From positions 70,394,400 through 70,458,399 of the forward strand of contig NC_044277.2 in NCBI RefSeq assembly GCF_004027225.2: DNA of 64,000 nt, written 5' to 3'. Source of the stretch: Strigops habroptila. Its lineage: Eukaryota > Chordata > Aves > Psittaciformes > Psittacidae. A program made the translations under genes and the position numbers. The notes under the pieces are model-generated. The model was not told where the DNA came from. It was given only the letters and a program-made list of their open reading frames with translations, and searched no databases. Below are positions 23,501 through 35,200 of this stretch, in pieces (positions within the stretch are counted from its first letter, which is position 1; each line of letters opens with the position of its first letter).

Positions 23501-26500
23501 GTTCCAATTAAAGCTAAAAGGTGCATTGCCTAGCTCATTTCACAGTTGTGAGATAGGATCTCAAAACTTCCCAGAAGTCCTCTGTGGTGGCTGCTGTTGC
23601 TCAATGACCTGAGCAAGCTCATGTGTTGCAGGCAGACAGGGGAAGTGGTGACTTCTCTATCCCTTGCCACTGCCCCTGTCTTCCCTACCCCTGATGGACC
23701 TTCCCACCAAGGGTCAAGAAAAGAAATTCTCTGGTTTGGGATTTTGTAGGTGTATTTTTCTTATGGGGTTTGGTTTTGGGGTTTTGTATTTTTCCTTTGT
23801 TTTCTTTTTTTTTCTTGTTTTCTTTTCTTCTTGGAGGGGAGGGAGTGCCCCATACCTAGTGCACTTTAACATGTGAAAACAGAGACACTACTCTGAGTAT
23901 CCAAACATAAGGGAGGTGCTGCCTTTGGACACCTGAACTTGGATGTGTTGGTGCTTCTTCCTTAAGCCTTATGATTTACTTGAATATTCACTGATGGTTC
24001 CATCAGGAACCATAGCCTGACAAACACATCTTTACACAAATATTTATCGGAATATTCACCAAGCAACCAGTATTACTTGCAGGAATATATTGGGAACTTT
24101 TCATTTTTAAGCAGAGATTGAAAAGAGTTCACAAAAAGCAATATTTGATTTCAGAAATGCAGCGTTTACAGAGTAATAAAGGGTTGATAGGAAAATCAAC
24201 ATGTGTTGTGTGCATTTTTACAATGTCTTACATTTTAAGTATGGTTCCTGAATTCTCTGCTGGATAGTTGTTATACATGATTTTTGTTTAAAAAATATTT
24301 AACACATAAAAAATATCTGCCAAAAGACCCTCTCGTGCATATTTTTGTTCTTATTTCATATCCTTATTTTAAATTATCCACTTAGTTCTGAAATTCACTG
24401 TTTAATAAATAGATTATCTTGATACATCAATGCCATTTTCCCCAGGTAAGCAAATCTACTTCTACTGAAGCTAAAGACCTGTTCTTAGATGAGTAGTGGT
24501 TTTATATAGTTTTAATATGATTGATAGACATCAGTGCAACAAGAGCTATGAGAGGACAATACATCTGCATAGCCTGTACAGGGAGTTGGGGTTTGGATAG
24601 CTTTCTCTCTGTGTCTTCATTCCAAAAACTATGGTGCAGTGCAGCTTTTTTGGGGAGAGATTCATCTCTTTCTCCATTACTAGTGCTCCAAAAAAGAGTG
24701 TTTTTTGAGGGCTCCTTACCTATACTTCAGAACTATCTGGAGTCCCAAAAGCAACTGATGAAACTCCTGACAGAAACTTCTACTTGTAAAAACATTCAAA
24801 TATATTTTAATTCAAGTGGGGCTTTTTAGTAAAAAGTCCAAATGAACAGTGTATTCTACTCACACTCCCAGCATGGGAGCAGTCTTTTCACAAAAATTAA
24901 TAAATAATTAAAGATGGTTTTGTAATCCAGATTGGTCCAGATTTCAGTGAATTTTCTGCTTAAAACACTGCTTTAGACCATCTACTTCTTTTTTTTTTTT
25001 AATTATTTGAATTCCAATTCCCTGTATTTGTTGAAAGGATGTTCTCTCTTCAAAGATTTTGGAAGTTGATTTTATTTTTTACCTGCAGCTCATTTGGTTG
25101 AATTATTTTGAACAAAAACTGTTCTTAGACCTCAAACTGCCTTAGATCTCAACAGAGTTCTTGACTTCTCATGCTGCTTATATGTTTTCATGATTTTTCC
25201 TTTTTCTATAAATCTGTAGATGAAGAGCCTGGCTCCAATTCTCCAGGAAAAAAAAAAAATCTAACAAAACATTTTCTTAATGAAAACAGGTCTGTTGGGT
25301 TTTTTAGGTTGGTTTTGATTTTGTTTAATCTAGTTTTAAAAAGTAACAGTTAAAACTATAGGCTATACTGTGGTGAGAAGCAAAAGTATTCTGGGTTCTT
25401 TGATTTAATAATAAAAGCATAGATTATTTTCTCCTCTTCACTGAAGCTTCTATGATAACCATAATTCATTGATTAAAGAAGAAAAAAAGAATTTTGCGAA
25501 GTATTAAAATATGAGCCCACAAGTTTGATTCTTTTCCATGACTTAAAGGTGTTATTTTAATGACTTTCCACTGACCACCTATAGGTAACTCTCTTGATGG
25601 TTCCATTATACTCCATTTAAAATCAACAGTTTTCCAACATTTTCAGCAAAAACAGTATTTATCTGAAAAGTTTAATGTGGGAAATGTTGAACAGCTTGCA
25701 GAGCTGGGTATCCCAGGGTGGCTGAATCCTTTCTTCTCTTCCTCCCCTCGCTCCCACTGATGAACAGTGGATGCCCACTGCATCTGGGATGACAGAGATG
25801 CTCTGCCACCCTGCACTGATGCTGCCAGTTCACCTCACCCACATGTGCTCTGATATTTGCCCCATAGAGGCAATCCTTGGAGGACTTCCTTTAGTGCTGG
25901 CGATGGTGTGGCTCTTGACTGAATTCTCTTGGATCAAGAGGAATGCTTCCAGAAAAAGAGGCTATTGAACATCTACCAGTCTATAAGCAACAAAAGGCTG
26001 ACTTCTTTAATTCTTAATCGTGGTAGCTGAGGCTCTAGAGTAGACTGCAAAAAAAAAAAAAAAAGGCAATGATGGCGTTTCAGTTCTTAGAAAGAAGAGG
26101 GACTTTGGCAAAAAGTCGGGTTTTTTAATCAGAATTCATATCACCTTTGTAAACATGATTGGGGGGATGTGTAACAAATGTAAGTCTACCAATTTAGAAG
26201 GTAAGTTTAGTAATTGGATCATTTACATTCAAGAAAAGAAGTGCAAACTGCAAGAAGTAAAATGGGAAAGAAAAAAAAAGTGAGAAACAAAGAGTTTTTG
26301 TGGTATCTACAAGAGCCAAAGAGTTTGTTTAAACCAGTTGGGCCGGTTAAATGGAGAGGTGCCCTTTGTTTCAACAAGAAATCCCCCAGAATTGTCAGTT
26401 GCTCTTAAACCTAGACAGTGAGTTGTTTGTCCACTGAATAAACTAAGTAAAAAAGCAGTTGTGAACATGATAAAAATACCTTTGAGAAAATCCCAGAGCC

Positions 26501-28608
26501 TTGAGGACTGAGATCTAGTGACAAACTGTGATGCACCTCCAGCCTTAGCTTTTCAGTAGCTCCCAGCTTTTTTCATAAGGATGCAGTTCTTTTTCCACCA
26601 AGCACCATATTTTAATACCTACCTGACTAGCATGGAATCAGGGATGCATTGGGTGGGAAGAAAAAAAGCCTGGGAAGAATATTTTTGAAGTTGAAGGTTT
26701 CACAGTTACTCCAGCTGTATGTTCACCAAAGGTCTCCTAATGTTTGCACAGTGAAAACAGCTTCTATGTTAGCACAATGCAAAAAAAAAAAAGAAAAAAC
26801 TCCAAATGATATTCCCATCTCAAAAATGGTCTACTCTTATCTGCACCTAGCTGGTTCCTATTAGTTGATTAGTATTTAAATCTAGTGATAAAATTGTGAG
26901 GGAAAGAATGAGCTGTGCATTAGCAATCTTGATATAGCTCCTGTTAGATATTCTAACTTGGAGTGAATACGAAGGCAGAGTGCAGTAACAAATTACTTCA
27001 AAACTTCTGCCACCTCTCAGGTAGAGAGCACTTCTTGGCAAAAAGACAAACTGTTCTTACTCAGAGGGTGTCTTTTTTAGACCACTTAATAGATTAAACC
27101 TCTCTTTGTAATGCATACTGATGGATCTAGGAGAAATGAATGAATATCTGTCAGAAGAGGTGTTATATTAGAAAAATAGGAATATGTACATTTATCTCTG
27201 TGCAAACTTCTTAAAGACTCCTGCTTGTTATTTCAGTAGAGTCAGAAAAATGAGGACTTTCTGACTGAACCAGACATTTAATCACAGCACATGAATTCAT
27301 CCCTACCTTGAGGTGAAATAGTCTTCTAGTACATAGAGCTCCTGCAAGTGTATGAAAGAATCTATGGAAAATGGATGCTGTGGTCATCTAATGGGTAGAC
27401 TCTGAACAAATCTTCCAGTAAAGAGTCTCCTTCTAGGCAGTACCCATTATCAAAAAGGTGATCCTATTTTAGCTATAAGAAAAGGTTAGTGTGAAAATTT
27501 TAACAGTAGAAAAGACTGAATTGTCTCCTTTCCTCACAAAAATAAATTCTAATGTGTATGGAGAAGAATAAAACATTTCCTATTGTTATCCAAAATTTCT
27601 TGCCAATTACTGGTGTCAAGACATTTGGTTCAAAAAGAAAAATGTTGGTAAAAGAAGCACCACTGAAGTATTCCACGGTTGGTTTGAGAAGCATGGGTGT
27701 CATCTCTTCATCCCTGATTCATCAGTCACCTTGAAACAAAGAGCTCATGCATTTGGCCCTCTACATTTATTTTTAGTTTAACACTTATGACAAATCCAAC
27801 CCTGAAGAGAGAGTGGATCAGAAGTCTGATCAACTGCTACAGTGAGATTTTGCTCAAAGTATATGTTGGCTTACTAGAATACTCATGTAATGTGCCAATG
27901 AATAACAGAACAATGGCAATAAAAACTCAATATGAGAAGTTGTTCTCAAGCTCCAGGCACAACAGTCTTCTGATGAAATAAACTCCTTCTCTGCCCTACC
28001 CAAATTGTATAGTGCGATTAAAGATTTATCGTTTGTTGTGACTAGGTATTAAATTATAAAGAGAAGGCTGGAAGATATTATATAAGACTGAAGCTACTGT
28101 TTCAGTGTCTTGTTCAGGCACTGCTCACCAGCTGATTTACTTATGCCCTGTGCCAAATTACGTAAGAGTATATTGAAGAGACAAGAGTGGTTTTTTTCCT
28201 TTGCACTTGTGACTAGTTACAAATACACCAAAAAGTTTCCTGAGACCCAGAGGTACGGTAGTCTCTCTTAGGCTTTGCTTATTTGCAGTTGACATGAAGA
28301 GCTTTTATTTTTAAGGGTGAAATGGCAATGGTGAAGTGTTTGAGAGGATGCAGATGCCTTTTTATTTGGTGGAAGCAGAACACAATGTCAAATGCTTTTA
28401 GCATTTTTCTCCTTACTTGCTGAGTAGTTAACAGTAGCCCATACCATAATGAGCTTTGTAAAAGCCATCATCTTCACTAGGTGAGGTTTTCTTCACAATT
28501 AAAGGAAAAAAAAAAATAGTATGTGTATACAGTTTCAAATTGAAAAACTAAACCACTACACCACCCACCCCAAATAAAACCCCTCGGAACATCTTTTCCT
28601 ACTGGCTT
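17511..28608. other. long non-coding stretch, no gene recognised
   Basis: About 11 kb of AT-rich DNA without a recognisable exon, RNA gene or LINE. A 12-bp inverted repeat at 21,421-21,502 is listed separately. G/T-rich low-complexity runs occur at 18,745-18,785 and 23,755-23,825, and an A16 run near 26,050. Open frames reach 148 codons (18,900-19,346 minus) but show no domain or splice context. Confidence 0.55.
21421..21502. repeat. 12-bp inverted repeat with nested hairpin
   Basis: TCTCAGGCTAGC (21,421-21,432) is the exact reverse complement of GCTAGCCTGAGA (21,491-21,502). Inside the 58-bp spacer is a smaller stem, TGTGCT/AGCACA, so a two-tier hairpin could form. A spacer of this size gives a modest chance expectation, so significance is limited. 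Confidence 0.8.
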
Positions 28609-28624
28609 GAGAACTCGAGTTCTC
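28609..28624. repeat. 16-bp perfect palindrome
   Basis: GAGAACTCGAGTTCTC reads identically on both strands and includes an XhoI-type CTCGAG core. The two AGAAC half-sites resemble steroid-receptor half-sites, but their spacing is not the usual three bases. One such palindrome is about what chance predicts in 64 kb. Confidence 0.9.
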
Positions 28625-29446
28625 CTCTGCTGCCAGTGTTAGACACCATAACAGTTAAAGCATATAAAAAAGTAAATTCTTGGCTGTTTGTTTTCAGATG
28701 CTGATGTTGAGGGAAGACGAAGAACATACAAACAGATTTTGCCAGGCAAAAGTCAATAGGATCAATACTTGGCAAGCTTACAAACCTCCCAGTAATTTAG
28801 ACTCTAGACTAAATTAAACCTTAATTTAAAATTAATTACCTTCATTGAGAGCTGCTGTCTTAGAAAATCTGAACTGGGGACTGCTTTTCAGAGGTAGTTA
28901 ATTATGAAAGTTGTAGGCAGTCAAAATTGTTTCGGTGCAAGCCATGTCTGGCTAATGCATAAGAGAAGTGCAAGTAAAATTGCAGGATTGATTATGAAAA
29001 GGACAGAACAGGAGCATGTTTGGGCTTTATTCTTTCCATCTCTATCCTCCTGAACACATGCCACTTCTGTGGTTCTACTTCAATTGCAGGAAATAAGATA
29101 TCTTACTCACAGTACCATACTCTCAAAATTGCAAAATTTTCCATTGCTCTGCCACTCGTGTTAGGGAAATGTAGTGATTGCCTCCTTCAGTTGTGTGCCA
29201 GGGCTGTTCTGCTGGCAAGCATAAGCCTTTGGATTGTTTTACAAGGCAAAAAGAGCATTCTTTGGGGGTAGAAGGTGTCTTTATCACCCACTGGAGCCAG
29301 TAAGACCTGAGGTAATACACAGTATTATCATCTGTATAAAGATGATATACAGGCCTGTTCTTTGCCTTATGGAGAAACTCATGTTGGGTATGTGATAGAT
29401 GTTCTGTGTATCTTATACATCAATGACTAAATAGTTGAACATCTTG

Positions 29447-29449
<3 letters not shown>

Positions 29450-29485
<36 letters not shown>
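29450..29485. repeat. T36 homopolymer
   Basis: An uninterrupted run of 36 T. CR1 does not leave poly(A) tails, so this is not a CR1 trace. A minus-strand retrocopy would show a polyadenylation signal just right of the run, and none is seen. Its length may not be exact in the assembly. Confidence 0.95.
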
Positions 29486-29486
<1 letters not shown>

Positions 29487-29727
29487 GTTGCTTAACTATT
29501 ATATAGTAACCAAATGCAGCCTTGGTCTGAAAAACAGAAAGAGACAAGAATTCATGTTGCTTAATCCCTGGTATGTTGCTTTTTACTGGTATTTCTTGTG
29601 GTCTGCAGTGATTAACCTATTTTTATTGGCTCACTTTCCTCTTCTGGAAAATTGACATAATCCTCAATACCTGTACTATACCATAAAAATGTTCTGAAAC
29701 TCAGGTAAAGTGTTAATTGAGATGACT

Positions 29728-29764
29728 TGTAATGCACATGAAGATGTGCATGTAATGCACATGA
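29728..29764 (+). repeat. 14-bp direct repeat with small hairpin between copies
   Basis: TGTAATGCACATGA occurs at 29,728-29,741 and again at 29,751-29,764 (period 23). TGCACAT/ATGTGCA around a GAAG loop makes a 7-bp stem spanning the first copy and the gap. Confidence 0.85.
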
Positions 29765-31599
29765 GAAGTGCTATAGTCACTCTAGACATTAACTTTTTGA
29801 AAGCTACTTGTACTTATTAAGATGACAAGCCAATGAGCTGAAGATTACAAAACAGAAACAGAGGTCCCATTGACATGTGTTTGTCTGTAAATCAGTAGAA
29901 AGGAATAGAACAACTGAAGAAAGCACCTAAATAAAACCAGATTTCTTATTCCCTAGTGTTCCACTGGATATCAGCATGTATTTACAGCTTCTGTTAGGCT
30001 AACTTTTCTGCAAAATTGTAATGTTTCAGAAGCTTGCAGGAGGAAAAAAGTTACTGTAAGATGAGATAGATCTTTGCCTCAGAAACTTTACATTTTTATG
30101 CATGTGAAAATTGGTTCTCTTCTTGCTGCTTTACCAGGAAATAATTATTTGTATCTCTGACAGTTTTAAACTGTTTCTGTTTGTGTCTTAATTTTCGATC
30201 CAAAACTTATATCTGAGTGCCATCATTCCAATACAGACCTTTTGTTAACTCCTTTTTTCCAGGGCCTTCCACAGTATTTTGCCTTTTTGCTCCTTTTTTC
30301 TCATCACTTAAAAGCCATTACTTTGTTTTAAACAGTCACTCTTCCAGCTGAACAGATGCAAGCATCGCATGAAAGCTCTGAGGAATGTTCCATGGCAGCA
30401 TCTGGTGCTTCACTTTAAAGTTTATTTTTAACATGAAATAGTTATGAGTGTTCATTTGTAGCTGAAATGCTGTCTTCTCAAAGCAACACAATTAGGTCTG
30501 ACCCTTCAGTAGAAGGGGAAAAAAATAAGATGGCATGCAGTGTTAAGGTAGAGCTGTTCAGGGCAAGCCAGTGACTTTGCTTTGTTATTCATCACATTTG
30601 TGCAGTGGTGCCTATCTATGTATCTTGTATGCTAAACGCTTTCTTTGAAGTCAGGTTGTGTCATGAGAGCTCCATTTTCAAAACCAAATCTTACCAACAG
30701 CTTTTGCAACCTGTTTTGGTTGGAGTTTTTTAAAGTGTTTCTTATTCTAGTTTTCTTTTGTTGAAGAAAATTTGGTGCTGTTAATAGGAAATTATCTCTT
30801 TCATAATTTTAGTGTGACATCACAGTGTCATTGAAATCATTGCTACAATTGCTCTGCATAAAACTGGCATCACAATGGTAGGTATGATGACATAAAATGA
30901 GAACTGAGCTCCTGGGAGGCCGGGGCAGGCAATAATAATGGCTTCATGGTAGTTTATAGCCCTGGGAAGTCAGTTTGGGCCTCAGCATGGCTGGAGCACT
31001 GGGGGAATGAACCACTGTGGCTGCTGGGGTGCTGCAGAGCTGCTCCCTGCCATGCTTTCTTCCCTCAGCTGTGCCCTCTCCATCAGGGCTGTGAGAGAGA
31101 GAGGGTCCTCTTACTGCCTGGAGCCAAGCGGCAGCTCCCATCATTCAAAAGGGAATCCCATGCCATGGCTTACAGCAGTTTTCCAGTCCTTTGGTGCCAG
31201 GGCTGGTGGAGTAGGAGAGAATCTCTAGCCCATTATATCCAGCCATGCAAAAGGACTGACAGGAAACGTATTTAAGCAGATGTCTTGTGTTTTAACAAAG
31301 TCTCAGTGAGTCATCAGCATACCCTTAGGCATTCAATGCACCAGATGGATTTTTAATGGCTGTGGCATCTTGCTCACAATCTAATATTATGCACACATTC
31401 CATATAGTTAAATAAAACCCACATCTTCCCCTGGGGAAGGTCCATAACACTTTGCTAACGCTGGTAAATTTGCTGTGCAACTGAGGACCTGGCACAAGAA
31501 CACAATGCCCTGTACGACCTCAATCTGATTCGGTGTTAACAGCCAGAACCTGATTCTGGGCTGCAAGTGGCATTGCTGTAGCAATCTTTTGGGCCACCA

Positions 31600-32260
31600 G
31601 CACTTGTCGTCTTCAAACAGCCTATGCAGATAAAAGGCTTTTTGTGAGCTGGCTGGCTGCCTGTGAGGTACATATGCAGCTGTGCGCTACATTAATTTTC
31701 CTCTTCTTTGTCCCAACATGCCGCTTGGGGACTGACTCAAAGTGAATTAAAAGAAGAGAAAGATGTTATCCATGTTAATATTTCAGCTGTTAACAGCAGT
31801 AAGCTCTTTTTTATCTATGGCTGCAAAAATTAATGTCCTAAATTGGGTAAATCGTTGTCTTGTTGTGCAGCAGCTACTGAGGGTGATAGAGAAGTTTCAC
31901 TTTTTCATCTGGCCTTTTGATACTCACCTGCACTTTCCTTCTCCTCCTGTCAGCAGAAATACAGCCCCACATGCTGCAGTCCCTGATTAATGCCATCTAA
32001 TTAAGAAGCAGCAGAGGGGAGTACCTGTATCCAGCTAATGATTTGGGTACTGAAAGGTCAGGTAAAATATTTATGCACAATCGTGGCCTGCACAGCTGAT
32101 AATGAACAGTCCTGCCTGCTTGGTTCCATATTTCTAGTCTGCCACTAAGCCTGGATGTGAAGCTGTGATTCTGTATCAGCAGGAGCAAAGCAAAGCCTCA
32201 TCTTAAATATCTGACTGAATGATCACAAAACATTTGTTTCCATGTATGCTGTCTGTTTCA
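31600..32260. promoter_or_regulatory. candidate conserved non-coding element / enhancer
   Basis: This stretch lacks homopolymers, LINE matches and CpG, and is dense in homeodomain-like cores (ATTAAT, TTAATT, CTAATTA, GATTAATG) mixed with CAGCTG E-boxes and AGCAGCAG runs. That texture is typical of deeply conserved vertebrate developmental enhancers. It is a judgement from motif texture only; no alignment was possible. Confidence 0.3.
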
Positions 32261-35200
32261 CACATCTGATAACCCGATGTCATGAACTGACATGAAACCA
32301 TCGCTAGAAATAAACCCTAGCCAAATTAAAACATATTACAGAAGCATGAAAAAAAATATTTAACAGTGCAAACTTGTATGAGAAATGAACAGAGAAATTT
32401 ATGGCAATACAATGTCTAAACAGAATCTCACACTGTTGCAGAGCTGACCTTGGATTACTATAATTTGGGGGGGTTTATACAGATACGCTTTCCCTGTTTC
32501 ATGCAAAAAACTCAATCACTTCCTTTGAAAAAAGAAATTAATGTTTTTTCCAGCCAGTTTTTCCTACTTATTCTGTAAAAATAGTTTTCATCAAATGTCA
32601 TTTTCACTTATGATTATTATACCAGACTGCCTAAAGACACTGTGAAGTATGTTGTACTGCTAAGTATGTTTGTGGAGAGGGATAACTTCAGAGACTGCTT
32701 TGCAAGTGCTGCTGTCTGTGTCTGGTGAGGATTTTTTTCTTAGGTAGTCTCGAAAAATGCACATTGCCTTTTTGACTAAGATACATCCATTTCAGCAGCG
32801 TAGTCCATGTACTACAAATAACTGGTCAAGCAGCCTCAGGTAGAATCAAGCAGCCAGGCGTGTTTCTTCTCCGAGGAAACAAGGCCTCTCCGTTTCACCC
32901 TTTGATTAATTTCAGATTAATTCTAGTAGACCTTGAGCCTTGAATAGACTCTTCTCTGGACTCTGTGGAAACACTGCACTGCCTCAATGTTGCTGAATTG
33001 CTGATGGTTGCTTTCTCAGATTCTCTAGTGTCCTGCAGAGAATTCACATTGAATCCTAAATTGATGGAGAAGTGATCTTGCTTTCACCTGTGGTGCTATC
33101 AGACCTCTTCTCCTTGAAATCTCAAACTGCTGCAGCCTGTTCTGAAAGGTTTTGACTTGCAAATACTGTTCCTGTATTGGAAACTGAAATCTCGCCATGT
33201 AAGAGGATGGCTTGTCCTGCTATGTATATGTTAGAGTTTTAGGGAGGAAAGCACAAAATCAATGTAAAGAACAGCGGTTTTGGAAATCTAGTTTATTGCT
33301 GTTCTTGTGAAACTGAAATAATTTCATATACATCTACTTTTGCAAAGTTTGATGTAACATAACATCTGAGTTTACCTGTATGAATGCCTCATGTCAGTGT
33401 GCTTTACTGACAGTAATGGGGAATGAACTTGCCACATCGGTGCAAAACAAAAACATCACCTTGCCTTCCTTGCTGTTGAATTGATTTGCTACGGAAGTGG
33501 GAACAATAATTCTTTCCTGCATGTTGCTTTTGAGTTGTTCTCTTGCTATGAGAAGAGGTTTTTTTTTCATGTTGTGATTAGTAAACAGGTAGTGTAACTT
33601 ACTCTATATAGTGTATTTTTTCCTTCTTTGGTGTGAAACTGAAAGGACTACTGAAGCTCCTACAGACTACAGTAAGCAAATGTATTAGTGATGTACATGG
33701 CATTTTAAAAGATACACCTGAATGCACTGGTGGTGACATCTCTGCACTGTGGCTGATCGACAGCTTCAGCATTATATCATATACCAGACTTTTAAACACT
33801 TTGGCTTTAATAGACATATTTGAATCCAAGGTTGAGGTTTTTTGTACTTGACAGCAATCGTTATGAATTTTTTTATTCTGACTCTGAAGATGGTCAGGAA
33901 ACTTGGGTTTGCTGTTTTTTTGGCTGGGACCTACTTTCTGTTCATACTGATGACTAAAAGGACACAGTGGTTTAAATATTTTCCTGAAGGAAAAAAATAG
34001 TCAAGACTCAAATTGTATTTACTCTGAATAGAAACCTGTCCAGTGAGGTCCTTGAGGACACTGTGGCTATTCACTGAGTTGGGTGATACTTTGAATGTGT
34101 AACCCCATCTTTTTCATATCAAATGCAGGTAAAGAGAGATTGGCATCTGGCCCGCTAACATCCTTAATCATGGAGATCCTGCTCAATTTGACTAAGGCTG
34201 ATGGAAACAGGGTCTTTGTTTTGAAAACAAAGCAAAACAAAACCACAAAACCCCACACAAACAAACACTGGACTAATTCGTCAAGTAAAGATATATATGA
34301 AGCCTGAAGCATCAACAAAAGGGATATGAATGAGGAGAAACTTCCTAGGGCATCTGTAAACTCCCTGTCACTTGACAGTAATGATATATAAAGACTGCAC
34401 AAATAATATAGCCTGTAAGTACCTCTCATAATTATGGAAATTCTACAAAAGAAACTTACATGAGGGAATTGAAAATATTAATAGGAAGAGTAGCATGCTT
34501 GAAGGAAGCAAATGGAAAGATTGTGAAGTTTCAGGAAAATCTGAAACTTCACAGAGCTATTAGTAAATTCCACCCTGGATTTAAGTTCAAATGTTTTTGT
34601 TCACACAGTGATTAATGGAAAACAACTTCAGCAAGATGCACCATGCTGGCTTCATCTATTACAAAAATTACATTAGCTGTGGAATCTGTTAGCTGTATTA
34701 CAGGAAAGAGCAATATTATCCACAACGTTCATCCTTCAGCTGTTTGGAAATCAGCTGCTGCTGGAAACCGTTAACTGGGAAAGAAATTTTGTGGCATGGT
34801 GCTGGTTTAGATAAACAAAAATGAAGGAGAATGTCAGAAAGAATGTAAAAAACCACACAAAGCCTCCAGTGATTTGAGAGTGGATAAGTGCACTTGATTC
34901 AGTACCAGGGGCTTAAAATCAAGGTTTCTTGCATCGACATTAGAGTCCTAAGCAAAGAGCTGGTTAATAGTGTGTGGTGAAATATGTCCCTCTGAGAGAT
35001 GTTCCCTCCAAAGCTGAAAAGGCTTAAGTTTCTAACTAATGTAGAGCATAAATGGCTTTGATGTAGGAATTTGTATGAGGTGACAAGGACTCTTTTGCCA
35101 AGGAAAAGCACAATACAACAATATTTCCTTTGCCAAGGAGAAGCAAAGAATGGATCGAGCTAAAAGACGAGAAGCAAAGGTAAAGGACTGCAACATACAC

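Larger units (their letters stand above)
28625..31599. other. non-coding stretch with a T36 run
   Basis: No gene is recognised. The stretch contains a T36 homopolymer (29,450-29,485), a direct repeat at 29,728-29,764, and a slightly GC-richer patch at 30,915-31,240 with short uninformative open frames on both strands. Confidence 0.55.

Noticed and set aside
29450..29655. Frame beginning with a poly-phenylalanine run
   Set aside because: It is only the T36 homopolymer read as codons; no protein signal follows.
29450..29700. T36 run as the tail of a minus-strand processed retrocopy
   Set aside because: No TTTATT (reverse polyadenylation signal) lies just to the right and no coding similarity follows.
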